Part shown: in pieces, positions 15,101 to 24,063 of the stretch
How positions within the stretch are numbered: the stretch's first letter is position 1
How the letters are laid out: each line of letters opens with the position of its first letter
DNA from: Streptomyces sp. B93
GTDB lineage: Bacteria; Actinomycetota; Actinomycetes; Streptomycetales; Streptomycetaceae
Direction of reading: 5' to 3'
DNA: 64,000 nucleotides
NCBI RefSeq assembly: GCF_018070565.1
Contig: NZ_JAGPXL010000015.1
Location: 114,134-178,133, forward strand
The notes under the pieces: generated by a model
Database searches by the model: none
What the model saw: only the letters and a program-made list of their open reading frames with translations
Told to the model about the DNA's origin: nothing
Program-made: the position numbers and the translations under genes

Positions 15101-17769
15101 TTGGCCGTCTCGCCCACGAGCCGCTCGACCGCGTCGACGGCGTCACCGACGGCGGCCGGGTTCTGGCCGCCGCCCTGGGCGACGTCCGGCTTGCCGCCAC
15201 CGCCGCCGCCGAGCGTCTTGGCGGCCGTACGAACCAGGTCACCGGCCTTCAGACCGCGCTCGCGGGCGGCCTCGTTGGTGGCGATGACCATCAGCGGCTT
15301 GCCGTTCACCACGGTGAACAGGGCGACCACGGCGGCCCGGCCGCCCTGGATACGGCCGCGCACGTCCAGGACCAGCTTGCGCAGGTCGTCGGCGGTGGTG
15401 CCGTCCGGCACCTGCCCGGTGACCAGGGCGATGCCCCGGACGTCCTTGGCGGACTCGGCGAGTCCGGCGGCGGCCTGGAGCACCTTCTCGGCGCGGAACT
15501 TCTCGATCTCCTTCTCGGCGTCCTTCAGCCTGCCGAGCATGGCGGACACCTTCTCCGGCAGTTCCTCCGAGCGGCCCTTGAGCAGCTCGGTGAGCTGGTT
15601 GACCACCGTGTGCTCACGGGCCAGGAAGTTGTAGGCGTCGACACCGACCAGGGCCTCGATACGGCGCACACCGGAGCCGATCGACGACTCGCCGAGCAGC
15701 TTCACCAGGCCGAGCTGGGCGGTGTTGTGCACATGCGTGCCGCCGCACAGCTCCTTGGAGAAGTCGCCGATGGTGACCACGCGGACCCGCTCGCCGTACT
15801 TCTCGCCGAACTCGGCGATGGCGCCCTGCCGCTTGGCCTCGTCGATGCCCATGACGTCGGCGCGGACGTCCAGGTCACGGGCGAGCACCTCGTTGATCTT
15901 CTGCTCGACGTCGAGCATGACCGTCTGCGGTACGGCGGACGGGGAGCCGAAGTCGAAGCGGAAGCGGCCGGGCTGGTTCTCGGAGCCGGCCTGGGCGGCC
16001 GTGGGGCCGAGGGCGTCGCGCAGGGCCTGGTGGGTGAGGTGGGTGGCGGAGTGGGCGCGGGCGATGGCCTTGCGCCGCCGGTCGTCGATCGAGGCGTGGG
16101 CCTTGGCGCCGACCGTGACCTCGCCGACCTGGACGACGCCCTTGTGGACGTAGACGCCGGGCACCGGCTTCTGGCAGTCACGGATCTCGATCACGGCACC
16201 GGAGTCCACCTTGATCCGGCCGGTGTCGCCGATCTGGCCGCCGCCCTCGGCGTAGAACGGGGTGCGGTCGAGGACGATCTCGACCTCGTCGCCCTCGGTG
16301 GCGGCCGGGGAGGACAGCCCGTCGACGAGGATGCCGACGACCGTGGACTCGCCCTCGGTGTCGGTGTACCCGATGAACTCGGTGGCACCGGCGGAGTCGG
16401 CGATCTCACGGTAGGCACCCATGTCGGCGTGGCCGGTCTTCTTGGCCTGGGCGTCGGCCTTGGCGCGCTCCCGCTGCTCCTTCATCAGGCGCCGGAAGCC
16501 GTCCTCGTCCACGGACAGGCCCTGCTCTGCGGCCATCTCCAGGGTGAGGTCGATCGGGAAGCCCCAGGTGTCGTGGAGCAGGAAGGCCTTGTCGCCGGGG
16601 AGCACGGTGGCACCGGCGGCCTTGGTCTCGCTGACGGCGGTGTCGAGGATGTTGGTGCCCGCCTTCAGCGTCTTCAGGAAGGCGTTCTCCTCGGCGAGGG
16701 CGACCTTCTCGATCCGCTCGCGGTCGGTGATCAGCTCGGGGTACTGCTGGCCCATCATGCCGATCACGACGTCGATGAGGTCCTTGACGACCGGCCCGGT
16801 GGCACCGAGGAGGCGCATGTTGCGGATGGCGCGGCGCATGATCCGGCGCAGCACGTAGCCGCGGCCCTCGTTGCCCGGGGTGACGCCGTCGCCGATGAGC
16901 ATGGTGGCGGTGCGCATGTGGTCGGTGACCACGCGCAGGGAGACGTCGGAGGCGTGGGCGTCGCCGTAGCGGACGCCGGTCAGCTCGGTGGCCTTGTTGA
17001 TGACGGCCATCGAGGTGTCGATCTCGTACATGTTCTGCACGCCCTGGAGAATCATGGCGAGCCGTTCGAGACCGAGTCCGGTGTCGATGTTCTTGCTCGG
17101 CAGTTCGCCGAGGATCTCGAAGTTGTCCTTGCCGGTGCCCTCGCCGCGCTCGTACTGCATGAAGACGAGGTTCCAGATCTCCACGTACCGCTCGTCGTTG
17201 ACGGCGGGGCCGCCCTCGGCGCCGAACTCGGGGCCGCGGTCGTAGTTGATCTCGGAGCAGGGGCCGCAGGGGCCGGGGACGCCCATGGACCAGTAGTTGT
17301 CCTTCATGCCGAGGCGCTGGATGCGCTCCTTCGGCACGCCGACGACGTCGTGCCAGATGCGCTCGGCCTCGTCGTCGTCCTTGTAGACGGTGATCCAGAG
17401 CTTCTCCGGCTCCAGGCCGTAACCGCCCTTGTCCTGGGGGCTGGTGAGCAGCTCCCAGGCGAGCTTGATGGCGCCTTCCTTGAAGTAGTCGCCGAAGGAG
17501 AAGTTGCCGCACATCTGGAAGAACGTGCCGTGCCGGGTGGTCTTGCCGACCTCTTCGATGTCGGGGGTGCGCACACACTTCTGCACGCTGGTGGCGCGGT
17601 CGAAGGGCGGCTTGACCTCACCCAGGAAGTAGGGCTTGAAGGGCACCATGCCGGCGGGGACGAGGAGCAGAGTCGGGTCGTCCGCGATGAGCGACGCCGA
17701 AGGGACGACGGTGTGCCCGCGCTCCTCGAAGAAGCTCAGCCAGCGGCGGCGGATCTCAGCCGACTCCAT
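15097..17769 (-). CDS. alaS: Alanyl-tRNA synthetase
   Basis: Charges tRNA-Ala and edits mischarged Ser/Gly. The 890-aa protein contains the class II catalytic core (N-terminal SFFEERGHTVVPSASL-type sequence, motif 3 GLGLERL), the editing-domain zinc ligands in ARAHSATHLTHQAL and LCGGTHVHNT, and the C-terminal DHHA1 Gly-rich GGGGGGKPDVAQGGG. ATG at 17769 shares one base with the stop of the upstream small gene (TGATG). No T-box leader is seen. Confidence 0.98.
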   Translation of the reverse strand: MESAEIRRRWLSFFEERGHTVVPSASLIADDPTLLLVPAGMVPFKPYFLGEVKPPFDRATSVQKCVRTPDIEEVGKTTRHGTFFQMCGNFSFGDYFKEGAIKLAWELLTSPQDKGGYGLEPEKLWITVYKDDDEAERIWHDVVGVPKERIQRLGMKDNYWSMGVPGPCGPCSEINYDRGPEFGAEGGPAVNDERYVEIWNLVFMQYERGEGTGKDNFEILGELPSKNIDTGLGLERLAMILQGVQNMYEIDTSMAVINKATELTGVRYGDAHASDVSLRVVTDHMRTATMLIGDGVTPGNEGRGYVLRRIMRRAIRNMRLLGATGPVVKDLIDVVIGMMGQQYPELITDRERIEKVALAEENAFLKTLKAGTNILDTAVSETKAAGATVLPGDKAFLLHDTWGFPIDLTLEMAAEQGLSVDEDGFRRLMKEQRERAKADAQAKKTGHADMGAYREIADSAGATEFIGYTDTEGESTVVGILVDGLSSPAATEGDEVEIVLDRTPFYAEGGGQIGDTGRIKVDSGAVIEIRDCQKPVPGVYVHKGVVQVGEVTVGAKAHASIDDRRRKAIARAHSATHLTHQALRDALGPTAAQAGSENQPGRFRFDFGSPSAVPQTVMLDVEQKINEVLARDLDVRADVMGIDEAKRQGAIAEFGEKYGERVRVVTIGDFSKELCGGTHVHNTAQLGLVKLLGESSIGSGVRRIEALVGVDAYNFLAREHTVVNQLTELLKGRSEELPEKVSAMLGRLKDAEKEIEKFRAEKVLQAAAGLAESAKDVRGIALVTGQVPDGTTADDLRKLVLDVRGRIQGGRAAVVALFTVVNGKPLMVIATNEAARERGLKAGDLVRTAAKTLGGGGGGKPDVAQGGGQNPAAVGDAVDAVERLVGETAK

Positions 17770-18125
17770 CAGTGGTCCTCATTCCGGTTGTACGAGTACG
17801 TCGTCCGGTCGATGACGTACGTCTTCGTCTTGTTGCTGTTCTCGATGGCGGGGTACCGCCGGGCGGCCGGGAGTTGGGGGTCGACGGGCGCGTTCAGGCC
17901 GAGCGCCTCGCCGAGTTCGGCCTCCCGCTCGGCCATGTTGTGGCGGACGTCCAGCGCGAAGCCGACCGCGCGGTCCTTGAGGCGGTGACCGGCCTCGATC
18001 GCCTTGTTCGCCGCGCTGGCGGCGAGGCTCTCGGGGGTCAGCTGCCGCAGCTTGCGGTTGACCTTGGTGGTGGCCCACACCCCGGCTGCGACGCCGGTGC
18101 TGAACCAGAAGGTACGGCGGAACAC
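17769..18125 (-). CDS. Conserved small actinobacterial protein (DUF6167-like)
   Basis: 118-aa protein of unknown function. A hydrophobic N-terminus (FWFSTGVAAGVWATT) suggests a short membrane segment or anchor, followed by a charged helical region rich in Ala/Glu/Arg and a tail ending TYSYNRNEDH. GTG at 18125 lies 6 bp after the DUF948-like gene and its stop overlaps the alaS start by one base. The family label is from memory of this position in Streptomyces. Confidence 0.8.
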   Translation of the reverse strand: MFRRTFWFSTGVAAGVWATTKVNRKLRQLTPESLAASAANKAIEAGHRLKDRAVGFALDVRHNMAEREAELGEALGLNAPVDPQLPAARRYPAIENSNKTKTYVIDRTTYSYNRNEDH

Positions 18126-18131
18126 TCGCTC

Positions 18132-18578
18132 TCAGTCCTTCTTTCCGCGCTGGTTGCGCCTGCCCCACCGCGCGGCCGGGACCGTACGGCCCACGATCAC
18201 CGTACGACGGGCCGTCCGCTCGGGCGCGTCCTGCCGGCCGCCGCCGAGGGCCCGGCGCACGCCGTAGCCGAACGCCGCGACCTTGACCAGCGGGCCGCCG
18301 AAGGTGGAGGCGACGGTCGTCGACAGCGCGGACGCGTTCGACGTGACCTCCTGGACGTCCGAGGCGATCGCGTCGACCCGGTCGATCTGGGTCTGCGCGG
18401 AGCGCACCGCCGCGGAGGCGTCGGCCAGCAGCGGAACGGCCTGGTCGGTCACGTCCGCCACGAGCTTGGTGGTCGCCCTGAGCGTCTGGGCCAGCCTCGC
18501 CAGGGCCACGGCGAGGAAGGACACCAGGATCGCCCAGAAGACGGCCACCAGGATCCCGGCCACCTCTCCACCGGACAC
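18132..18578 (-). CDS. DUF948-like membrane protein
   Basis: 148-aa protein with one N-terminal membrane helix (residues about 5-27, EVAGILVAVFWAILVSFLAVALARL) and a long helical soluble part typical of DUF948 proteins, ending in a basic tail. GTG at 18578 is supported by a GGGAGCGG site upstream; a longer in-frame version exists but its N-terminus is low quality and lacks a ribosome site. It is first in the run leading through the DUF6167-like gene to alaS and ruvX. Function unknown. Confidence 0.82.
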   Translation of the reverse strand: MSGGEVAGILVAVFWAILVSFLAVALARLAQTLRATTKLVADVTDQAVPLLADASAAVRSAQTQIDRVDAIASDVQEVTSNASALSTTVASTFGGPLVKVAAFGYGVRRALGGGRQDAPERTARRTVIVGRTVPAARWGRRNQRGKKD

Positions 18579-18720
18579 TGCGCACCCGCTCCCTGAAACG
18601 TACTGGGCATCTGCCTGAGCATCGAAAAAGTCGTGCACCGAGCCTATCGCGCCAGGGCTGCGCCTCCGTACCGGATTAGGTGGGGCGCGCGGGGCGGAGT
18701 CGCGCAAGCCGATTGTACGG

Positions 18721-18737
18721 ACTGAATACGGTTCAGT
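18721..18737 (+). promoter_or_regulatory. Inverted repeat upstream of the STAND NTPase gene
   Basis: ACTGAA (18721-18726), five bases, then TTCAGT (18732-18737): perfect arms ending 14 bp before the ATG at 18752. The position fits an operator over the transcription start. No Shine-Dalgarno is visible before this gene, so the mRNA may be nearly leaderless. The binding protein is unknown. Confidence 0.5.
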
Positions 18738-18751
18738 ACGCTCCGTGTTCC

Positions 18752-20932
18752 ATGCGGGATCATCAGCGTGCCGAGGGCCCGAGGCCCGGCAACCTCCCCC
18801 TGGAGCTGGACGCGTTCGTGGGCCGGGCGGCCGAACTCACCGCGCTGGACCGGGCGCTCGACGCTTCCCGGCTGGTGACGGTGACCGGCCCCGGCGGGGT
18901 CGGCAAGTCCCGGCTCGCCGCCCGCGCGGGCGCCCGCCGCACTCCGCGCGACGGCGTCTGGCGCGCGGAGCTGTCCACGCTCAGGGATCCGGAGTTCGTC
19001 GCGTACGCCGTCGTGGAGGCCCTGGCCCTCACCGACCACACCGCGCGCCCGCCGCGTGAGACGCTCCACGACCATCTCGCGGACCGTGAACTCCTGCTGG
19101 TCCTCGACGGGTTCGAGCACCTGGTGGACGCCTGCGCCGCACTGGCCGCCGAACTGCTGCGCCGGGCACCCGGCCTCAAGGTGCTCGCGGTCGGCCGCCG
19201 GCCGCTGGGCGTGGCCGGAGAGCAGCTGTTCCCGCTGGCCCCGCTGGGCGAGGACGAGGGCGTGCGGCTCCTGCGGGAACGCGCCGCCCGCCAGGGCGTG
19301 ACCCTCGACGACGACGATGACGTACGGCGGCTGTGCCGCAGGCTGGACGGCATCCCCCTCGCGCTGGAACTGGCGGCGGGACGGCTGCGGGCGCTGTCGC
19401 CGCGTCGGCTCCTGGAGCGGCTCGACGACCGGTTCCGGCTCCTGGACGGCGGCCCGCGCGACGGACTCCCCCGGCACCGGACCCTGCGCACGGCGATCGG
19501 CTGGAGCCACGAACTGTGCACACCACCGCAGCGCCTGCTGTGGGCGCGCCTGTCGGTGTTCGCCGGGACGTTCGACCTGGAGGCGGTCGAGTACGTGTGC
19601 GGCGGCGAGGACCTCCCCGCCCACGACGTCCTCGACGTCCTGGCACAGCTGCTCGACCAGTCGGTGCTCGGCCGCGAGGAGACCCCGGCCGGGGTCCGCT
19701 ACCGCATGCTCGACACGGTCCGGGCGTACGGCGCCGAGTGGCTGACCGCGACCGGGGACGCCGAGCGGCTGCGGCGACGGCACCGCGACTGGTACCTGGG
19801 CCTGGCCACCTGGTGCGAGCTGGAGTGGTTCTCGCCGCGGCAGAGCGAGGTCGCCGCCCGGATCGACGCGGAGCTGCCCAATCTGCGGGGCGCCCTGGAG
19901 CACTGCCTGACCGAGCCGGACGGCGCGCACCTCGGCCAGTACCTGGCGGGCTCGCTCTGGTTCCACTGGGTCGGCTGCGGACGGCTCGCGGAAGGACGGC
20001 ACTGGTTGCGGCGCTGTCTGGAGCCGGCCGGGGAGCCGACGGCCGGGGAGCGTTCCAGGCTGAAGGCGCTGTGGGTGCTCGGCTATGTGGCGGTCCTCCA
20101 GGGCGACCCGGTCACGGCACTGGGCGCCCTCCAGGAGTGCCGCGAGGAGGCCGAACGCGTCGCGAGCCCGACCGCGCTGGCGTACGCGGAGCACCGCACG
20201 GGATGTCTGGCGCTGGTCACGGACGACATGCCCCGCGCGGAGGCCCTGCTGCGCTCGGCGCTGGCGCGCTACCAGGACATCGGCGAGCTGAACAGCAATG
20301 TGCTGATGGGGCAGGTCGAGCTGGCGATGACCAGGGCGTTCCAGGGCGATCTCCCCGACGCCGTACGCCTGTGCGAGGACGTGCGCCGGGTCTGCGAGGA
20401 CCACGGGGAGCGCTGGGCGCGCGGCTACGCGCTGTACGTGCTGGCGTACGCGGCCTGGCGCGAGGGCGATCTGCCCGGCGCCCGGGAACTGCTCACCGAC
20501 TGCCTGCGGGACGCGCACGCCTTCCACGACCTGCTGGGCTCGGTGCTGGCGGTGGAGCTGCTGGCCCTGGTCACGGTGGCGGAGGGCGACGCCGCGGAGG
20601 CGGCGGTGCTCCAGGGCGCGGCGGCCGGGATGTGGCCGTCGGTGGGCCTGCCGCTGTTCGGCTCGGCCTACTACAACGCCCCGCACCAGCACTGCGAGGC
20701 ACTGGCCCGGGAGCGGCTGGGCGACGAGCGGTACGCGCGCTGCGTACGGGAGGGAAGGCGGCTCGGCCGGGAGTCGGCCGTAGCGCGGGCCCTCGGCGGT
20801 CCCGGCGCCGGGTCCGGCAGGCCTCTCGTGCCGCGGGCGCCGCACGGGTCGGCGCGGCGGCTGCGGGGCCGGGCGGACCTGCACGAACCCGCCGCCCCGC
20901 GCACCCGGAAGGGCGGCGGGACGGCGGGCTGA
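18752..20932 (+). CDS. AfsR/LuxR-type STAND NTPase with TPR-like region, no DNA-binding domain
   Basis: 726-aa regulatory ATPase-like protein. Seen in order: NB-ARC-like nucleotide-binding domain with FVGR (22-25), Walker A GPGGVGKS (46-53), Walker B LLLVLDGFEH (about 114-123), a GRRPLGVAGEQ sensor segment and GIPLALELAAGR (200-211); a winged-helix-like middle; then helical TPR-like repeats to about residue 640 and a basic disordered end. AfsR and LuxR relatives join such modules to a DNA-binding domain, but none is seen here, so it may act through a partner. ATG 18752 was preferred to upstream in-frame ATG 18680, which precedes the inverted repeat. It stands alone on the plus strand between minus-strand genes. 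Confidence 0.85.
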   Translation: MRDHQRAEGPRPGNLPLELDAFVGRAAELTALDRALDASRLVTVTGPGGVGKSRLAARAGARRTPRDGVWRAELSTLRDPEFVAYAVVEALALTDHTARPPRETLHDHLADRELLLVLDGFEHLVDACAALAAELLRRAPGLKVLAVGRRPLGVAGEQLFPLAPLGEDEGVRLLRERAARQGVTLDDDDDVRRLCRRLDGIPLALELAAGRLRALSPRRLLERLDDRFRLLDGGPRDGLPRHRTLRTAIGWSHELCTPPQRLLWARLSVFAGTFDLEAVEYVCGGEDLPAHDVLDVLAQLLDQSVLGREETPAGVRYRMLDTVRAYGAEWLTATGDAERLRRRHRDWYLGLATWCELEWFSPRQSEVAARIDAELPNLRGALEHCLTEPDGAHLGQYLAGSLWFHWVGCGRLAEGRHWLRRCLEPAGEPTAGERSRLKALWVLGYVAVLQGDPVTALGALQECREEAERVASPTALAYAEHRTGCLALVTDDMPRAEALLRSALARYQDIGELNSNVLMGQVELAMTRAFQGDLPDAVRLCEDVRRVCEDHGERWARGYALYVLAYAAWREGDLPGARELLTDCLRDAHAFHDLLGSVLAVELLALVTVAEGDAAEAAVLQGAAAGMWPSVGLPLFGSAYYNAPHQHCEALARERLGDERYARCVREGRRLGRESAVARALGGPGAGSGRPLVPRAPHGSARRLRGRADLHEPAAPRTRKGGGTAG

Positions 20933-20963
20933 GGTACCGCTGGAGTGCTGCGTCCTGCTGGGG

Positions 20964-21578
20964 TCAGCGGGCGTAGTACTCGACGACGAGCTGCTCGTCG
21001 CAGATCACCGGGATCTCCTTGCGGTTCGGCTCGCGGTCCAGGCGGAACGCCAGGGCCTTGAGGTTCACCTGGAGGTAGCGCGGGGTCTCGCCGTCGGGGG
21101 CGAAGCCGCCCTCACGGGCGATCTGGAAGAGCGTCTTGTCCTTGCTGCGGTCGCGGACCTGCACGACGTCGTCCGGGCGGACGCGGAAGGACGGCTTGTC
21201 GACCTTCTGGCCGTTGACGGCGATGTGGCCGTGGACGACCATCTGGCGGGCCTGGTAGATCGTGCGGGCGATGCCCGAACGCAGGACCAGCGCGTCGAGG
21301 CGACGCTCCAGCTCGATGATCAGGGCCTCACCGGTCTTGCCCTGAACCTTGGAGGCACGCTCGTAGGCGCGGACGAGCTGGCGCTCGGACACGTCGTACT
21401 GCGCGCGCAGACGCTGCTTCTCCAGCAGACGGACCTTGTAGTCCGAGTTCTGCTTGCGGCCGCGGCCGTGCTCACCCGGCGGGTAGGGACGGGCCTCGAA
21501 GTACTTGACGGCCTTCGGGGTCAGCGCGATACCGAGGGCACGCGACTTCTTGACCTTGGGGCGGGACTGGTTCGCCAC
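20964..21578 (-). CDS. rpsD: 30S ribosomal protein S4
   Basis: Primary 16S rRNA-binding protein that nucleates assembly of the 30S body. The 204-aa product has the S4 N-domain and the S4 RNA-binding domain RRLDALVLRSGIARTIYQARQMVVHGHIAVN-type sequence around residues 92-120. The N-terminal domain lacks the Cys cluster of zinc-binding S4, so this is a zinc-independent form. It starts at GTG 21578. It is a stand-alone gene outside the main ribosomal operons, as is usual in Streptomyces. Confidence 0.98.
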   Translation of the reverse strand: MANQSRPKVKKSRALGIALTPKAVKYFEARPYPPGEHGRGRKQNSDYKVRLLEKQRLRAQYDVSERQLVRAYERASKVQGKTGEALIIELERRLDALVLRSGIARTIYQARQMVVHGHIAVNGQKVDKPSFRVRPDDVVQVRDRSKDKTLFQIAREGGFAPDGETPRYLQVNLKALAFRLDREPNRKEIPVICDEQLVVEYYAR

Positions 21579-21882
21579 TGTCTCTCATTTCCTAGTTCGG
21601 CTCGTCAGGGTGTTGAGGGAGGTCGCATCCGCAGCCGGGGAAACCCTCCGCGTCCCTTCGGGACGGGGTGGGCAGCCGCTCCCCTGGTCTGGGCACATAC
21701 GTGCAGCACGCGAGTGGCCCACCGACCGGTTCCCGGAACTGCTGGGACGGTGGTGGGCGGCCCGCGACACCGTTCGCCGGTGCGCGACGCTCCTGGAGCC
21801 GATCCGGGGGGATCGGGTCTCCGGCTGGCTGTCCCGCTCTGACAGCACGGGACTCAGCACTTCGGAGCAGTCTACAGGGTGC
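21579..21882. other. Intergenic region upstream of rpsD
   Basis: About 300 bp between rarA and rpsD without a credible gene. It should hold the rpsD promoter and leader on the minus strand. A hairpin CCGATC-6 nt-GATCGG (21799-21816) lies 67 bp past the rarA stop and could help end rarA transcription. A TCCC-TTCG-GGGA hairpin lies about 75 bp before the rpsD start. No S4 autoregulatory pseudoknot could be recognised by eye. Confidence 0.5.
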
Positions 21883-23244
21883 TCAGGGCCGCTTCCGACC
21901 GAGGTTCTTGCGGGTCCACTCCACGGCGTCCGCGTATCTGGCCTCGGCGCCGTGCCGGGTCGGGGTGTAGTACTCGCGGTCCTTCAGGGCGTCCGGCGCG
22001 TACTGCTGGGCGGCGATGCCCTCGGGCAGGTCGTGCGGGTAGACGTACCCCTGCGCATGCCCCAGCTTGGCGGCGCCCTTGTAGTGCCCGTCCCGCAAGT
22101 GCCGCGGCACTGGCCCGGCCAGCCCCTTGCGTACGTCGTCCAGGGCGGCGCCTATCGCGGTGGTCGCGGCGTTGGACTTCGGGGCGAGCGCGAGGGCGAT
22201 GGTGGCGTGGCTGAGGGTGAGGGCGGCCTCGGGGAAGCCGATCATCGCGACGGCCTGGGCGGCGGCGACGGCGATGGGCAGCGCGTTCGGGTCGGCGAGG
22301 CCGATGTCCTCGCTGGCGGAGATCATCAGACGGCGGGCGATGAAGCGGGGGTCCTCCCCGGCCTCGATCATCCGGGCCAGGTAGTGCAGGGCGGCGTCGA
22401 CGTCGGAGCCGCGGATGGATTTGATCAGGGCGCTGGCGACGTCGTAGTGCTGGTCGCCGTCGCGGTCGTACTTCACCGCCGCGCGGTCGACGGTCTCCTC
22501 CAGCGTCGTCAGCGCGATCTCGGTCTCGCCCTTGTCGAGGGCGGCCCCGGCGGCGGCCTCCAGGGCGGTCAGGGCGCGGCGGGCGTCGCCGCCCGCGATG
22601 CGCAGCAGGTGCTCCTCGGTGTCCTCGGGGAGGGTGACGGCGCCCTTCAGGCCGCGCTCGTCGGTGAGGGCGCGGCGCAGCAGGGCGCGGACGTCGTCGT
22701 CGGTGAGGGGTTCGAGAGTGAGCAGCAGGGAGCGGGAGAGCAACGGGGAGATCACCGAGAAGTACGGGTTCTCGGTGGTCGCGGCGATCAGCGTGACCCA
22801 GCGGTTCTCCACGGCGGGGAGCAGGGAGTCCTGCTGGGCCTTGCTGAAGCGGTGGATCTCGTCGAGGAAGAGGACGGTCTCCTTGCCGTAGCCACCGGTG
22901 GCGCGGCGGGCGCCGTCGATGACCGCGCGGACCTCCTTGACGCCCGCGGTGATCGCGGACAGCTCCACGAAGCGTTTGTTGGTGGCCTTGGAGACGACGT
23001 ACGCGAGGGTCGTCTTGCCGGTGCCGGGCGGGCCCCAGAGGATCACCGAGGAGGGTCCCGCCGGGCCCGGGCCGCCCTCGCCGACCAGGCGGCGCAGGGG
23101 TGAGCCGGGCTTCAGCAGGTGCTGCTGGCCCACGACCTCGTCGAGGGTGCGCGGGCGCATCCGTGCCGCCAGGGGGCTGCTGGACGGCTCCTTCTCCTGG
23201 CGGTCTTCGGCTGCGGCGGTGAACAGATCGGGCTCCACGTCCAA
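21883..23244 (-). CDS. rarA: Replication-associated recombination protein RarA (MgsA) AAA+ ATPase
   Basis: AAA+ protein related to clamp loaders that acts at stalled replication forks. The 453-aa protein has Walker A GPPGTGKTT, Walker B VLFLDEIHRFSKAQQD, a sensor 1 TTENPYFSV segment and the C-terminal MgsA tetramerisation domain ending YTPTRHGAEARYADAVEW. The start is uncertain: TTG at 23244 gives MDVEPDL, while GTG two codons further in (23238) is equally possible; no ribosome site is visible for either. Confidence 0.95.
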   Translation of the reverse strand: MDVEPDLFTAAAEDRQEKEPSSSPLAARMRPRTLDEVVGQQHLLKPGSPLRRLVGEGGPGPAGPSSVILWGPPGTGKTTLAYVVSKATNKRFVELSAITAGVKEVRAVIDGARRATGGYGKETVLFLDEIHRFSKAQQDSLLPAVENRWVTLIAATTENPYFSVISPLLSRSLLLTLEPLTDDDVRALLRRALTDERGLKGAVTLPEDTEEHLLRIAGGDARRALTALEAAAGAALDKGETEIALTTLEETVDRAAVKYDRDGDQHYDVASALIKSIRGSDVDAALHYLARMIEAGEDPRFIARRLMISASEDIGLADPNALPIAVAAAQAVAMIGFPEAALTLSHATIALALAPKSNAATTAIGAALDDVRKGLAGPVPRHLRDGHYKGAAKLGHAQGYVYPHDLPEGIAAQQYAPDALKDREYYTPTRHGAEARYADAVEWTRKNLGRKRP

Positions 23245-23282
23245 AACCCTAAATCACCGCACTGACAACCCGGTCCCGGCCG

Positions 23283-23939
23283 TCAGCTCAGCCAGAAGTC
23301 CCACCACCGGGTCAGGATGAGCATCCCGATGATGCCGATGTGGAGCACCGGCATCACCCAGGTGAACTCCCCGAAGAAGCCCCTGAGCCAGCCGGGCGCC
23401 GGGAGGAAGCCGTTGCGGATGTTGAAGGAGGTCACGTACCAGAACATGACGATGGTGGCGACCCACGCCAGGCAGCACCACAGGCACAGCGCGTTGATCC
23501 GGTACAGCGACTGGAACGTCAGCCAGGCGCAGAAGACGACGCCGAAGAGGGTGCCCGCGTTGAAGGTGAGCCAGTACCAGCGCGGGAAGCGGGCCCGCGC
23601 GAGCAGGGCCATGCCGACGCCGATCACGATGCCGTAGGCGACCAGGCCGAGCATCGGGTTGGGGAAGCCGAAGACGGAGGCCTGGTCGCTCTCCATGACG
23701 CTGCCGCAGGACACGACCGGGTTCAGGCTGCAACCGGGGGTGAACGTCTCCCCGGCGACCTTGGCCTCGAGGATCTTGAACTTGTCGATCGTGATGACCC
23801 AGGCGGCGAGCAGCCCGGCGGCGCCGGTGATCACCAGCAGCAGGGCGAACGCCCGGCTGCCGCCCTCCGCCCGCCGCTCCTCGGCGGGGGGCCGCGGCTC
23901 GGGTCCCGTGGAGACGTCCTGCACTGTCGTCTTGCTCAT
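23283..23939 (-). CDS. VKOR-family membrane thiol oxidoreductase
   Basis: Bacterial vitamin K epoxide reductase homologues reoxidise periplasmic disulfide-forming proteins using quinones. The 218-aa protein has about five membrane segments, a loop Cys pair in PGCSLNPVVSCGSVMES and the redox CxxC in ALCLWCCLAW. This is the pattern of VKOR. ATG 23939 (MSKTTVQDVS) was chosen over an upstream ATG because the extra 15 residues are low complexity. No DsbA-like partner lies next to it in this window. Confidence 0.9.
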   Translation of the reverse strand: MSKTTVQDVSTGPEPRPPAEERRAEGGSRAFALLLVITGAAGLLAAWVITIDKFKILEAKVAGETFTPGCSLNPVVSCGSVMESDQASVFGFPNPMLGLVAYGIVIGVGMALLARARFPRWYWLTFNAGTLFGVVFCAWLTFQSLYRINALCLWCCLAWVATIVMFWYVTSFNIRNGFLPAPGWLRGFFGEFTWVMPVLHIGIIGMLILTRWWDFWLS

Positions 23940-24063
23940 CACGCCGATTCCGTCGCTAGGGGGTGGGGGCCTGCTTTCCGGCACGGGTCATTGTGCCGTA
24001 CACGGCTGTGTCCTCACCGTTCGATCGGCATAAGGACATACGGCCGATCCCACCCCCCGGGCG

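Noticed and set aside
14974..17988. A 1004-codon open frame on the plus strand opposite alaS
   Set aside because: Antisense shadow of alaS; no motif and no ribosome site.
23245..23282. A leaderless promoter immediately before rarA
   Set aside because: A TAGGGT sits near the GTG but no -35 at proper spacing was found; start site left open.
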